Below, one piece after another: positions 52,723 through 63,523 of a stretch of 64,000 nucleotides of DNA. A model generated the notes under the pieces. The model was given only the letters and a program-made list of their open reading frames with translations. It was not told the origin of the DNA and made no database searches. The DNA comes from Proteus faecis (GTDB taxonomy: Bacteria > Pseudomonadota > Gammaproteobacteria > Enterobacterales > Enterobacteriaceae): the NCBI RefSeq assembly GCF_003144395.1, contig NZ_PENZ01000032.1, positions 62,001-126,000 on the forward strand, in the 5' to 3' direction. The translations under genes were made by a program, and so were the position numbers. Within the stretch, counting starts at the first letter, position 1; the number at the start of each line of letters is the position of its first letter.

Positions 52723-52953
52723 TTAAAACTCATCTTGTAATACCTCTTCAATCGTCCTTGGCATACGTGGTTTATTCACTTTCTTTGGATCAACAACTGC
52801 ATAAAGATTATTTAAATCATCAAGGCATTGCCAAAGTAACAGTAGCTGGCGTAGTGAAATTTTACCTTGTAACTCAAACTTTTTGATAGTTGAAGCAGGA
52901 ACTGTACTACGCTCGGCAAGTTGTTCACGTGACCATTTTTCTTTTTCACGCAA
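52723..52953 (-). CDS. Small XRE-type helix-turn-helix regulator, start uncertain
   Basis: The 76-residue frame from the TTG at 52953 carries an HTH (WSREQLAERSTVPASTIKKFELQGKISLRQLLLLWQCL) and a C-terminal tail with PRTIEEVLQDEF. Related proteins pair with HipA-like toxins or act alone; no partner gene is adjacent. The TTG has no ribosome-binding site, and family-like residues continue upstream in frame (LLTDLDVSRAFASHLRKLREK) to a stop at 53014-53016, with no ATG/GTG; the first codon there is ATA (53011-53013). So it is either translated from a rare start, or it is a pseudogene that lost its start codon. Confidence 0.6.
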   Translation of the reverse strand: MREKEKWSREQLAERSTVPASTIKKFELQGKISLRQLLLLWQCLDDLNNLYAVVDPKKVNKPRMPRTIEEVLQDEF

Positions 52954-53059
52954 CTTTCGTAAATGAGAGGCAAAGGCTCGACTAACATCGAGATCAGTAA
53001 GTAATGAGAGTATCTATTTGATTTAAGAGTAGAGCAAACAGTTTAGCTTAGGTTGCTCA

Positions 53060-54028
53060 TTAAATTTTATTTGCAGAATACTGTTTTTCTGCCACAGGTT
53101 GTTGGTTTTCATCTAAATAGTAATAAACGCCAGCAACAATATCATCTTCACCTTCATAGAAGATTTTAAAGCGAGTACGATTGCCGTCATGATAAGCAAT
53201 CACGGCACTACCCCCTTTTCCTAGGCAGAACTGTTCTATATTACCCGTTGATATGCAAATACTGTTGTCGCCAGATACCGTGATTTTGCAGTTATCGCCA
53301 GTGTTAATTGCTACTGCGTTTTTTCCAGTCACATTGATCTGCGCTAAATCACCTGTGTTAGTGATTTTTGCTCTATCTTGAGAGGCCGTAATAAAATTGC
53401 GCATGCCACTGTTTGCAATATGAACACCATTACCTGTGGCATAAATTTTGACATCATTGCCACTATTAGAAATGCGGGAGCGTCCGCCTAAACTCCCAAT
53501 ACGACACTGATTTCCTGTATTAGCTATTTTTCCTGCAAAGCCAGTAACCATTAGTTGATTGCTATAACCTGTGTTGGCAATGCTATTTTCATCGCCAGAA
53601 AAAGCCACAATATTATTATTCCCACACAAAGCAAGATCGGTACTTAGTTGCTGACTTTTTAAGATCAATTGATGCCATTCGGTAGAAAATTGAATGTTTT
53701 CAGATGTTGGCAACGTGTTGTGATAGGGCAAACGTTGTAATGTCACGCCTTGCTGTTGTTCATTGCCGAGCAGGAACAAGAGGTTTTCTATGACTTCTTG
53801 TTCCTGTTTGGCAAAGGATACTTCTCTAAAATGACGTAAATAAATATATTGAATAAGGCTTTCTATCCACTGTGTACGGCGCTGTTTTATTAACTCACTA
53901 TGGATAGCACTGTAAGTGCCTCCATCAGGAAAATAACGCAAAAACCAACGATAAAGCGAAGTTGAAACATGCAGTTGTCGTAAGTCTTTTTTTGTTAATC
54001 GAATATTTTCCTTTGAAGGGACTGACAT
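53060..54028 (-). CDS. ydhT: YdhT-position protein with 18-residue solenoid repeats
   Basis: Protein of unknown function, 322 residues, last gene of the ydhYVWXUT-type operon; assigned to YdhT by position (E. coli YdhT is about 270 residues), not by a motif I can verify. Residues 20-100 form a predicted helical region (LYRWFLRYFPDGGTYSAIHS). Residues 138-262 are an exact 18-residue repeat: SIANTG, KIANTG, RISNSG, HIANSG, KITNTG, VAINTG and ICISTG at 149, 167, 185, 203, 221, 239 and 257, with Asn/Gly turns between. This suggests a beta-solenoid. No signal peptide or membrane segment, so probably cytoplasmic. AGGAG precedes the ATG. Confidence 0.7.
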   Translation of the reverse strand: MSVPSKENIRLTKKDLRQLHVSTSLYRWFLRYFPDGGTYSAIHSELIKQRRTQWIESLIQYIYLRHFREVSFAKQEQEVIENLLFLLGNEQQQGVTLQRLPYHNTLPTSENIQFSTEWHQLILKSQQLSTDLALCGNNNIVAFSGDENSIANTGYSNQLMVTGFAGKIANTGNQCRIGSLGGRSRISNSGNDVKIYATGNGVHIANSGMRNFITASQDRAKITNTGDLAQINVTGKNAVAINTGDNCKITVSGDNSICISTGNIEQFCLGKGGSAVIAYHDGNRTRFKIFYEGEDDIVAGVYYYLDENQQPVAEKQYSANKI

Positions 54029-54053
54029 ATAAGCTCCTTAATCCATGTATTAA

Positions 54054-54851
54054 TTAGTGTCTATGGTAACCATCAACCATACTGCGAAATGTTTGGAATG
54101 GCGTTTTTCCAGTTGTACACAGATAAAGGTGACCAATGATAAAAAAGACACTACATACTGCTAATATTTGGTGCGCGATTAATAACCATGCTTTAAACAT
54201 CACGGCATCAGCAGGAATAAGTGCTGGGTTTTGCAGTAAAATACCGGTTATCAACAGTAGTGGAACTAATGCATACATCACACCTAAATAAGCCATTTGT
54301 TGCAGTGGATTAAATTTAACGTTGGGGGTTGCTGGAAAGGGGTGATCTTCGCCTTTGATAATGCCGTAGAGGTAAAAACGAATTTGCATTAAAGCGCGTT
54401 GTAACCAATTTTTACCGTCAATACGATAAAATTTACCATTACCACCAACAATATTGATCAATACAAAAGATAACCAGCATACTAAGAGCAGATAACCACA
54501 AATTTCATGCACACTGACTAATAACGCCGTATCGTGGGCTGAAAGTAAGGCAAAATGGTTAATCCCACCACTTAGAAGCAACAGAATAAATAAAGAGGCA
54601 TTACTCCAGTGCCACAAACGAACCGCTTTAGAGTAAAGATAGAGCTTCTCTTCTTTATGCGATCCACCATGTGGAGTGGCAAAGCGATAACGCAAGAAGC
54701 CATGCAGTGCAAGAACAAGCAACATTCCAACTAAAAGTACGCCTGCAACGATTAACCAAAGTGGTAAGTAGTCGGGTGTGTAAATTAAGACATACTCTTT
54801 TAGTGAGGCTTGGAATTGCTCGGCATTTGGCATGATATTAACAGCACTCAT
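54054..54851 (-). CDS. ydhU: Cytochrome b561-type membrane subunit YdhU
   Basis: Di-haem cytochrome b of the PhsC/YdhU type, 265 residues (E. coli 261). About five membrane helices; haem-ligand candidates are the histidines in AVRLWHWSNASLF, VSVHEICGYLLL and ILAVCSVFFIIGHLYL. It would exchange electrons between the quinone pool and the partner ferredoxins. It overlaps ydhX by 4 bases (ATGA) with GAGGAGG upstream. Confidence 0.88.
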   Translation of the reverse strand: MSAVNIMPNAEQFQASLKEYVLIYTPDYLPLWLIVAGVLLVGMLLVLALHGFLRYRFATPHGGSHKEEKLYLYSKAVRLWHWSNASLFILLLLSGGINHFALLSAHDTALLVSVHEICGYLLLVCWLSFVLINIVGGNGKFYRIDGKNWLQRALMQIRFYLYGIIKGEDHPFPATPNVKFNPLQQMAYLGVMYALVPLLLITGILLQNPALIPADAVMFKAWLLIAHQILAVCSVFFIIGHLYLCTTGKTPFQTFRSMVDGYHRH

Positions 54852-55519
54852 ACTTTACCCTCCTCTTGAATATGAGGCCCTACACGGCGGTAGAGATGCG
54901 GTTTCCCCACACCATCAAGTTGATAAATATAGTAATCATGTGTCTTGAGCCATTCTTGAATTTGAGGGCTGTCTTCTCTACCAAATAACAAAGCATTTTG
55001 TGGACAAGCACTCACACAAATCGGTGGGAAACCTTTTTGTAATCGAGACTCAAGACAAAAATCACATTTATCAGCAACCTGTGTCACAGGGTTAAGATAA
55101 CGGACTTGGTATGGGCATGCTGATATACAATAGCTACAACCAATACATTTCTCTTTATTAATACGAACAATGCCATTGGTTTCATCACGCCAAGAAGCAC
55201 CTGTAGGACAAACCGAGATACATGGGGCATCTTCACATTGTTGGCAAGAGTGTCTAAAGAAATGGTATTTATCGTTATCTTCTTTGAGGCTTAATGGAAT
55301 ATGAGCAATATCCATTCGCGCCATACCATTAGGTACTTTATTTAATCGACGACATGCAGTGGCGCAGATATTACAGCCATTACAGAGCGTCTCATCGTGG
55401 ATCATGGCATAGCGGATTGGTTTTTTTTCTGTTGTTGCTGCAAGCGCACTTCCTAGTGGCGCACTGAAAAAAATGACCGATCCCATACCGGCTACAAATT
55501 TACGGCGAGAAACACGCAT
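54848..55519 (-). CDS. ydhX: Ferredoxin-type electron-transfer protein YdhX (Tat signal)
   Basis: Four-cluster [4Fe-4S] protein, 223 residues (E. coli 222). The N-terminus carries a Tat signal (SRRKFVAGMGSVIFF), so it is probably periplasmic. Cysteine groups: CNGCNICATACRRLN, CQQCEDAPCISVCP, CIGCSYCISACP and CDFC...CVSACPQNA. By family it links a redox enzyme to the membrane cytochrome YdhU. GGAG lies 8 bases before the ATG; 66 bases separate it from ydhW. Confidence 0.9.
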   Translation of the reverse strand: MRVSRRKFVAGMGSVIFFSAPLGSALAATTEKKPIRYAMIHDETLCNGCNICATACRRLNKVPNGMARMDIAHIPLSLKEDNDKYHFFRHSCQQCEDAPCISVCPTGASWRDETNGIVRINKEKCIGCSYCISACPYQVRYLNPVTQVADKCDFCLESRLQKGFPPICVSACPQNALLFGREDSPQIQEWLKTHDYYIYQLDGVGKPHLYRRVGPHIQEEGKV

Positions 55520-55585
55520 TATTTTTGCTCCTCAGTCTGATGATGTTGTAATACCCACATCGAATTTCGTTGATAAAGTAGAACA

Positions 55586-56299
55586 TTAAGGATTTTCATG
55601 TTGTTCTACCTCAATCCATTCAGTTAAGCCTCGTGCTTTGCCATAACTCATTAACGTATTGCTAAAGAGATAAGGGGCATCGTTGGATGCTAAAACTTGC
55701 TGAATATCCTGAAAATCAGGGTGAGTTTTCATCAGTGTCAGTGCATCTTCAATCTCTGAAGCCGTATAGTGAAAAGGTTCAGACATCAACATGCTTTGTT
55801 TCAATGGTCGAGGATAGGTTTCGCATTCAAAACGAACCACACCTGCAATTGCTGTACAAATATCCGCATGGCGGTTTAATAATTGCAGTTGTGCGAAGTT
55901 ATCTGACATAAATTCATCAGAGTAGAAATAATCCTCGTCATTGAGACTTAAATGGGCGATATCAATAAACTCGTCGCTCTTTAACGCGGTTTTTAACTGC
56001 ACAATATCCTCTTCAGTCAGAGAATAGGGCGCATCATACAGCGTTGAAATTGCTAATAGTTCACCATCTTTTGAACATTGACGAATTGCATTCGCTAGAT
56101 GTTGTTCGGCAGATAATTCTGCTACCTCTGCAACGGGTTCTTCTACGATATCTGTTGAGGTGTTAGCATTACGTCCAACACCTGTTTCTGATAGTGGTAG
56201 TAACCAACGTCGACGAGAGATATCAGGTTGCTCGGAAGCAATATCTGAATCATCAGCGATATCTTGTGGTATAGAAGCCGATGCATTTTGTTCTATCAT
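55586..56299 (-). CDS. ydhW: Uncharacterised YdhW-type protein
   Basis: Unknown-function protein of 237 residues in the position of E. coli ydhW (215). I prefer the ATG at 56299, six bases from AGGAG; the ATG at 56302 is too close to it. It is acidic and soluble, with no signal, membrane segment or cofactor motif that I can see. The N-terminal ~65 residues are low-complexity and contain SRRRWLLPLSETGVGR. Its constant place between the oxidoreductase YdhV and ferredoxin YdhX suggests an assembly or accessory factor (inference). Confidence 0.8.
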   Translation of the reverse strand: MIEQNASASIPQDIADDSDIASEQPDISRRRWLLPLSETGVGRNANTSTDIVEEPVAEVAELSAEQHLANAIRQCSKDGELLAISTLYDAPYSLTEEDIVQLKTALKSDEFIDIAHLSLNDEDYFYSDEFMSDNFAQLQLLNRHADICTAIAGVVRFECETYPRPLKQSMLMSEPFHYTASEIEDALTLMKTHPDFQDIQQVLASNDAPYLFSNTLMSYGKARGLTEWIEVEQHENP

Positions 56300-56321
56300 C
56301 ATGATCTCCTTCTTTTACCGA

Positions 56322-58451
<2,130 letters not shown>

Positions 58452-58476
58452 TCAGTTATGTGATTGTCTGGATTTA

Positions 58477-59106
58477 TTAAACAGTAATTTCTTTCCATTC
58501 AATGATTTGCAGAGCACCTGTTGGGCACGCTGATGCACATTCACCACATAAATTACATTTGCCGGATTTTTTAGTTTGTGGGTTGACGGTTGCCATCATC
58601 CACGGACAAGCTGTTGTACAGGCGGCACAACCAATACAACGACGTGTATCAACGACAATACAGCCGAACTCTTCTTGATAACGGATAGCTTTTACTGGGC
58701 AGACCTTCATACATTCAGGATCTTTACATTGGCGGCAAGTGTCTGTTGTAAAGTTTAAATCGCCATAAAGCCCACCACCGGAGCCAATACCTTTATCACC
58801 AAAATAAAAATGACGATGGATTTTTGTGCGAGAGAAGAATGAACCTACACTGCCATCATTCCATGTTGTACATGCGGTTTCACAACGGTGACAACCCGTA
58901 CAACGTGCTCTATTCGTCACTAAAACACCTTTAGGTGTAGTGGTTAGCTGAATAATGCCACTGTCTATCTCTTCTTGCTTACAACCTAAAAGAGAAAGCA
59001 ATGCGGGTGCTATTGTGATCCCTGCCAGCCCTTTACCGGATATTCGCAGAAACTCTAGTCTTGATAGCCCAATATCTAAGATTGGACGATGATGTGTATC
59101 AGACAT
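58477..59106 (-). CDS. ydhY: Ferredoxin-like electron-transfer protein YdhY
   Basis: First gene of the ydh operon, 209 residues (E. coli 208). Four [4Fe-4S] motifs: CTGCHRCETACTTWN, CRQCKDPECMKVCP, CIGCAACTTACPWM and CNLCGECASACPTGA. The N-terminus LSRLEFLRISGKGLAGITIAPALLSLLGC looks like a decayed Tat signal (one arginine replaced) ending in a possible lipobox; E. coli YdhY has the same oddity. It probably takes electrons to or from YdhV. GGAGA precedes the ATG. Confidence 0.92.
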   Translation of the reverse strand: MSDTHHRPILDIGLSRLEFLRISGKGLAGITIAPALLSLLGCKQEEIDSGIIQLTTTPKGVLVTNRARCTGCHRCETACTTWNDGSVGSFFSRTKIHRHFYFGDKGIGSGGGLYGDLNFTTDTCRQCKDPECMKVCPVKAIRYQEEFGCIVVDTRRCIGCAACTTACPWMMATVNPQTKKSGKCNLCGECASACPTGALQIIEWKEITV

Positions 59107-59652
59107 TAATATTTATCTCCGCTTAACTAATTTAATAAGAAATAAGTTGTGATGATAAATTATTTATTTATCCGCTTGCTTTATCGTTATATAAAAAAGA
59201 TAATAACGATATGTTTAAGGGATATATTATTAATTTCAACTCTTTTTACGATAAAAAATATATTGTGATGAAATGTTAAATATTTGTATTTACAATGTGT
59301 TATCTCCACTTTTTCGTTTTTTTATTATCACTCTTTGATATTGTGGTTATTAAAAATTTAATACTGTGATTGCTATCATAGAAATAAAAATAGCGAGTGT
59401 TATTAATTTTATTTAATTAAATGATTATTATTTTTGTCTGTAATTACGAAAGAGAATAACTACTATTTATATATATTCTATTGTTGAAATTAAATAAAAG
59501 GTGATTTGCTCTTATATTTTATCTAATATTATTATTTTAATAATAAATTGATATTTAATGTTAATTATTTATTTAATCAAAATCTGGTGTTGATTATTAT
59601 TAATAGAAAAATATATGAATAAATTGTAAAACCATGACTAGATCATTTTTAT
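59107..59652 (-). other. AT-rich promoter region of the ydh operon
   Basis: About 550 bases with no ORF of interest. It holds one FNR/CRP-like palindrome (59366-59379) and a weaker FNR-like match TTGATTATTATTAA at 59590-59603. In E. coli this operon is activated by FNR and repressed by NarL/NarP. Confidence 0.55.
59366..59379 (-). promoter_or_regulatory. FNR-like site upstream of ydhY
   Basis: GTGATTGCTATCAT keeps the TGAT-N4-ATCA core of the FNR box (8 of 10 positions) and also resembles a CRP site. It is about 260 bases upstream of ydhY, farther than usual. Confidence 0.35.
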
Positions 59653-59689
59653 AAAAAAAGAAACCTTATCTAATCAAGATAAGGTTTCT
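59652..59689 (-). terminator. Rho-independent terminator of ggt
   Basis: AGAAACCTTATCT (59659-59671) pairs with AGATAAGGTTTCT (59677-59689); the A-run at 59653-59659 gives the U-tract on the minus strand. Confidence 0.85.
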
Positions 59690-59718
59690 TTTCTGAGCTC
59701 TATGATGTCATTTTATGG

Positions 59719-61479
59719 TTAGTAACCCACAGCTTTACCGGCAGGGCGACGAACATCGTTTGAACCATAGAGATAACCTTCACGTACTGCACCCGATACA
59801 GCGGAATCATTACCTGATGAAGCTGGGATCACCCCATCTTCTCCGGGGAGTCCAACCATAATCAATTCAGCTGCTCCCCATGGAGTTTGTTCTACCATTT
59901 TATATCCCATGGAGGCGAGTTTTTCTAATGTGTCTTTTGATAATCCTCGTTGCTCATAATAAACCTCATCTGGCAACCATTGATGGTGAATACGAGGGCT
60001 ATTAACCGCTTCTTGTGGTGGCATACCAAATTCAATGATATTCAGCGCAGTTTGTAAGGTGATTGAGATAATGCGAGAACCGCCTGGCGATCCTAAAATA
60101 AGAAATGGCTTACCTTCTTTCGTCACAATCGTTGGGCTCATTGATGACAATGGGCGTTTTAATGGTGCAATACTATTGCGTTCACCTTGTACTAAACCAT
60201 AGAGATTTTTCTCGCCGACTTTGGTGGTAAAATCATCCATCTCATTGTTGAGAAAAAAACCCGTTCCCGGAGCGATGACAACCGCACCGAAACGACCATT
60301 TATCGTATAAGTCGTTGATACTGCGTTACCATTTTTATCTATAACGGAGTAGTGTGTTGTCTCAGGGCTTTCATGAGGAGCGATCCCTGGTTGTACCTTC
60401 TCTGAAGGTGTCGCTTTATTTGGCATGATTTGTTGGCGGATTTCTGTGGCATAGGTTTTACTGAGTAGTTTCTCTGTTGGATTTTTAATAAATTGTGGAT
60501 CGCCAAGAAAGGTGTTTCTATCCATATAAGCGTGACGCATTGCTTCAGTTAGAGTATGAACATATTCAGCTGAATTAAAGCCCATTGATTTAAGATCATA
60601 ACCTTCCAAAATATTCAGTGTTTGGCAGATAGTGACTCCGCCTGAACTTGGCGGTGGCGCAGAAATAAACTCATAACCTCGGTAAGTACAGGTGATAGGT
60701 TTGGTTTCTGTGATAGTAAAGTTAGCAAAATCTTCTTGAGTTAATAGACCATTATGTTGTTTTGATGCTTCTTCAACTTTTTTAGGTATTTCGCCTTGAT
60801 AGAATGCATCAGCACCTTGGTTTGCGATTAATTCTAATGTATTCGCTAAATCAGTTTGAATAAGGCGATCACCGGGTTGCCATGGTGTTCCATCAGGTTT
60901 TAAGAAAATTTTTGCAGACTCTGGATCTTGTTTGAAGCGTTCTGTTGTCGTTTCTAACACATCAGTATCAGCACGCGTTAAGATATAACCTTCTCTTGCC
61001 AGTTTAATGGCCGGTGCCATAACATCTTGGCGCGAAAGTGTGCCGTATTTTTCTAATGCTATGTCGAGCCCTTTTACTGTACCTGGTACGCCTGAGGCGA
61101 GATAGCCATATAGACTGGCATCTTTAACTAAATTACCTTCTTTATCTAAATACATATCTTTAGAAGCAGAGGCGGGCGCTGTTTCCCTAAAATTGATAAA
61201 GGTATTTGTGCCGTCAGCAAGGTGTATTGTCATAAAACCACCACCACCAATATTACCGCAGCAGGCATTGACTACTGCTTGTGCATAGCCAACTGCAACG
61301 GCTGCATCAATCGCATTACCTCCTTTTTGTAAAATATCATTCCCTACCTGAGAGGCTAAATGTTGAGAAGAAACAACCATGCCGTGTTGTGCTTCAACAG
61401 CAGGTTCATAAGCAGCATAGAGTGAAGTTGAAAAAAGGGTAGTGAGTAACAGCAGGTGAGTTCTTTTTATAGTAATCAT
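59719..61479 (-). CDS. ggt: Gamma-glutamyltransferase precursor
   Basis: Periplasmic enzyme that cleaves and transfers the gamma-glutamyl group of glutathione; made as a proenzyme that cuts itself. I choose the ATG at 61479 (MITIKRTHLLLLTTLFSTSLYA), 6 bases after GGAG at 61486-61489; the ATG at 61494 lies before that site. The length is 586 residues. Landmarks: GGNAIDAAVAVGYAQAVVNACCGNIGGGGFM, RETAPASASKDMY, the autoprocessing threonine in SPETTHYSVIDKNGNAVSTT, FFLNNEMDDF, KRPLSSMSPTIV and GSPGGSRI (oxyanion/substrate loop). Stands alone with its own terminator. Confidence 0.95.
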   Translation of the reverse strand: MITIKRTHLLLLTTLFSTSLYAAYEPAVEAQHGMVVSSQHLASQVGNDILQKGGNAIDAAVAVGYAQAVVNACCGNIGGGGFMTIHLADGTNTFINFRETAPASASKDMYLDKEGNLVKDASLYGYLASGVPGTVKGLDIALEKYGTLSRQDVMAPAIKLAREGYILTRADTDVLETTTERFKQDPESAKIFLKPDGTPWQPGDRLIQTDLANTLELIANQGADAFYQGEIPKKVEEASKQHNGLLTQEDFANFTITETKPITCTYRGYEFISAPPPSSGGVTICQTLNILEGYDLKSMGFNSAEYVHTLTEAMRHAYMDRNTFLGDPQFIKNPTEKLLSKTYATEIRQQIMPNKATPSEKVQPGIAPHESPETTHYSVIDKNGNAVSTTYTINGRFGAVVIAPGTGFFLNNEMDDFTTKVGEKNLYGLVQGERNSIAPLKRPLSSMSPTIVTKEGKPFLILGSPGGSRIISITLQTALNIIEFGMPPQEAVNSPRIHHQWLPDEVYYEQRGLSKDTLEKLASMGYKMVEQTPWGAAELIMVGLPGEDGVIPASSGNDSAVSGAVREGYLYGSNDVRRPAGKAVGY

Positions 61480-61722
61480 TATTATCTCCATCAATAACAG
61501 TGAGTTATATTGAATAAATACAAATATAGAGATTTACGCTGTTATTAATATGAATTAACAATTGCGTAACAATAAGTATAGAGAGTGGTTATTGGTGATG
61601 AGAATTTTTTTTGATGTGATGATCACAAAACTATCTTTAAGCAGGTAAACAATAACTTGTGTATAACTAGTTGTTGTAATAAATACAGTCAATCAACAAT
61701 AAATGGATAAATGCTGAATAAG

Positions 61723-61748
61723 AAAAAAGCCTGTTTTCACAGGCTTTT
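61723..61748 (-). terminator. Rho-independent terminator of the peroxiredoxin gene
   Basis: AAAAGCCTGT (61725-61734) pairs with ACAGGCTTTT (61739-61748) around a TTTC loop; the A-run supplies the minus-strand U-tract, 26 bases past the stop. Confidence 0.85.
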
Positions 61749-61773
61749 AGAAATATATTAGCTTACTGAAATA

Positions 61774-62376
61774 TTACAGTTTGCCAGAGTTTGCTTTCAG
61801 GTATTTAGCTACGCCATCTGGAGATGCACCCATACCTTCTTGACCTTTTTCCCACTGTGCAGGGCAAACATCGCCGTGCTCTTCGTGGAATTGCAGTGCG
61901 TCAACCATACGGATCATTTCATCAATGTTACGACCTAATGGCAGATCGTTAACCACTTGGTGACGAACAACGCCTTCTTTGTCAATTAAGAATGAACCAC
62001 GTAGCGCAACGCCCGCTTCTGGGTGTTCGATGCCGTAAGCTTTGATGATGTCATGTTTGATATCAGCAACCATTGGGTATCTAACTTCACCAATACCACC
62101 ATCATCAATTGGGGTTTTACGCCATGCGTTATGAACAAATTCTGAGTCCATAGAAACGCCGATGATTTCAACACCACGTTTTTTGAATTCTTCAAAACGG
62201 TGATCGAATGCAATCAGCTCTGAAGGGCAAACGAAAGTGAAATCCATTGGCCAGAAGAAAATAACGGCAGGTTTGCCTTTGATAAATGAATGCAGGTTGA
62301 AATCATTAACAATTTCACCATTACCTAAAACGGCAGCAGCTGTGAAATCAGGGGCTTTGCGAGTAACCAGAACCAT
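61774..62376 (-). CDS. Typical 2-Cys peroxiredoxin (AhpC/TSA family)
   Basis: Thiol peroxidase removing hydrogen and organic peroxides. The ATG at 62376 (MVLVTRKAPDF) is set by AGGAGT just upstream; the longer frame to 62424 runs into a repeat element. The 200 residues show the peroxidatic Cys50 in DFTFVCPSELIAF and the resolving cysteine in HGDVCPAQWEKG. HPEAGVALRGSFLIDKEGVVRHQVVNDLPLGRN is typical of the Prx1 class, distinct from the 187-residue E. coli AhpC. No ahpF is adjacent. A degenerate ERIC repeat lies in its leader. Confidence 0.93.
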   Translation of the reverse strand: MVLVTRKAPDFTAAAVLGNGEIVNDFNLHSFIKGKPAVIFFWPMDFTFVCPSELIAFDHRFEEFKKRGVEIIGVSMDSEFVHNAWRKTPIDDGGIGEVRYPMVADIKHDIIKAYGIEHPEAGVALRGSFLIDKEGVVRHQVVNDLPLGRNIDEMIRMVDALQFHEEHGDVCPAQWEKGQEGMGASPDGVAKYLKANSGKL

Positions 62377-62410
62377 AATGTACTCCTGTAGATTGAAAGA
62401 GTTAAGGGTA

Positions 62411-62541
62411 TTTATCCTCGTCATACTTCAAGTTGTAGCGTTGTTGACTTCGTTCATTCGCACTAGTCACATACTTTTGTATGCTCCTAGTGACTCATTT
62501 ACTTGTCGCCTAGCTATACTTCGAATTATTTAGAGTGTGTA
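62411..62541. repeat. ERIC-like intergenic repeat
   Basis: About 130 bases with a long imperfect palindrome. CACTAGTCAC...CTAGTG around ATACTTTTGTAT at the centre corresponds to the conserved core of the ERIC consensus (AGTCACTTACTT and ATGTAAGCTCCT parts). It is flanked by CATACTTCAAG on the left and CTTCGAATTATTTAGAG on the right, as in many Morganellaceae and Yersiniaceae copies. It lies 35 bases before the peroxiredoxin start. The ends are approximate. Confidence 0.75.
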
Positions 62542-62615
62542 CCCTGTTTTTAAATGATGCATACAGCATAAATAATCAATCGCTATTGATAAAGTTAATC
62601 AGAACAATCTATTTG

Positions 62616-62630
62616 ATAGATTATAGTTAT
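62616..62630 (-). promoter_or_regulatory. Candidate OxyR half-operator
   Basis: ATAGATTATAGTTAT matches 9 of 10 fixed bases of the OxyR element ATAGNTNNNANCTAT, about 240 bases upstream of the peroxiredoxin gene. The second element expected 7 bases away is poor, so this is tentative. Confidence 0.3.
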
Positions 62631-62828
62631 CAACTTAATACAATAAAGTAGGATTATTTATGACTCCTTGTATAACGATTCATTCTAATCAACTTTGGAA
62701 ATGAATACTATGCTTGTTAACAAATCGTTACGAATAATATGATAAATTGACTTTGTATCTGTTTGATATATCGAATGTAATCCTACAATATGACAAAAAG
62801 ATGAAACTCAAAATGGTAGTTAAATGTA

Positions 62829-63416
62829 TCAGTCATCAAGTTGGTGATGCTGTGCTCTTTCTAGCAATTGTGGATAAAACTGCCAAAAAATCTCACTCAA
62901 TTCATTGTAATGTGTTTCGAGTACAATATAAGAGCCCGCTAGTGCACTTAATCGTGGTCTTCTTCTCGCCATTCCTTTCAATGTTTGAGCAATATATGCT
63001 TTGTCTGCGTAACGAATCAACCAAGATTGCGACCACAGATACTCATTGAGCTCTTGAAATTTTTCAGGTGTTTGCCATAAATCAGGTTCAATAATATTTC
63101 GGGTTTGGGTGACAAATTTTGTTAAAGGGATATCCGGTTCGAATGTTGACCAATTTAAAGAAAGAAAATGATCCCAAAAAACATCTAAGGTAATCGGTGA
63201 AACTCGGCGATATTCATCTGGAAATAAAAGACGAGCTTGTTTGACTAATGGATGAGTGTCGGTGAGTACATCAATACGTCTATGCATACGAATGCCCTCA
63301 ATAACAGCTTGACTGTAATCAGAGCTAGGAGCGCCTTTAATATAATCTGCCATCATATTACCTAATAGAGAGCTTTTTGCTCTAAAGGCTAGATGTAAGT
63401 GAGCAAGATAATTCAT
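62829..63416 (-). CDS. acpH: Acyl carrier protein phosphodiesterase
   Basis: Removes the 4'-phosphopantetheine arm from acyl carrier protein. I choose the ATG at 63416 (MNYLAHLHLAF), matching the E. coli AcpH N-terminus and giving 195 residues (E. coli 193); the frame extends to 63464 but without family similarity. HD-like fold motifs: GNMMADYIKG, GIRMHRRIDVLTDTHP, SPITLDVFWDHFLS, LNEYLWSQSWLIRYAD and GMARRRPRLSALAGSY. It is divergent from queA with a 107-base gap, the same arrangement as in E. coli. Confidence 0.93.
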   Translation of the reverse strand: MNYLAHLHLAFRAKSSLLGNMMADYIKGAPSSDYSQAVIEGIRMHRRIDVLTDTHPLVKQARLLFPDEYRRVSPITLDVFWDHFLSLNWSTFEPDIPLTKFVTQTRNIIEPDLWQTPEKFQELNEYLWSQSWLIRYADKAYIAQTLKGMARRRPRLSALAGSYIVLETHYNELSEIFWQFYPQLLERAQHHQLDD

Positions 63417-63523
63417 CACATCATCATAGCGCTTTTTGAATAAAAAAGGGCTTCTTTGTTGCACTGATAAGCTGGCAGCACTAGACTAGTCCGCCTGTTT
63501 TTTATGAAAGTAGTCGTTTAATT

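Noticed and set aside
59590-59603. FNR-like TTGATTATTATTAA far upstream of ydhY
   Set aside because: One mismatch in a very AT-rich region and almost 500 bases from the gene; likely chance.
62237-62533. 98-codon plus-strand frame over the peroxiredoxin start and its leader
   Set aside because: Half is antisense to the peroxiredoxin gene and half is the ERIC-like repeat; no family resemblance.
62747-63049. 100-codon plus-strand frame overlapping acpH
   Set aside because: Antisense to acpH; the protein looks random.
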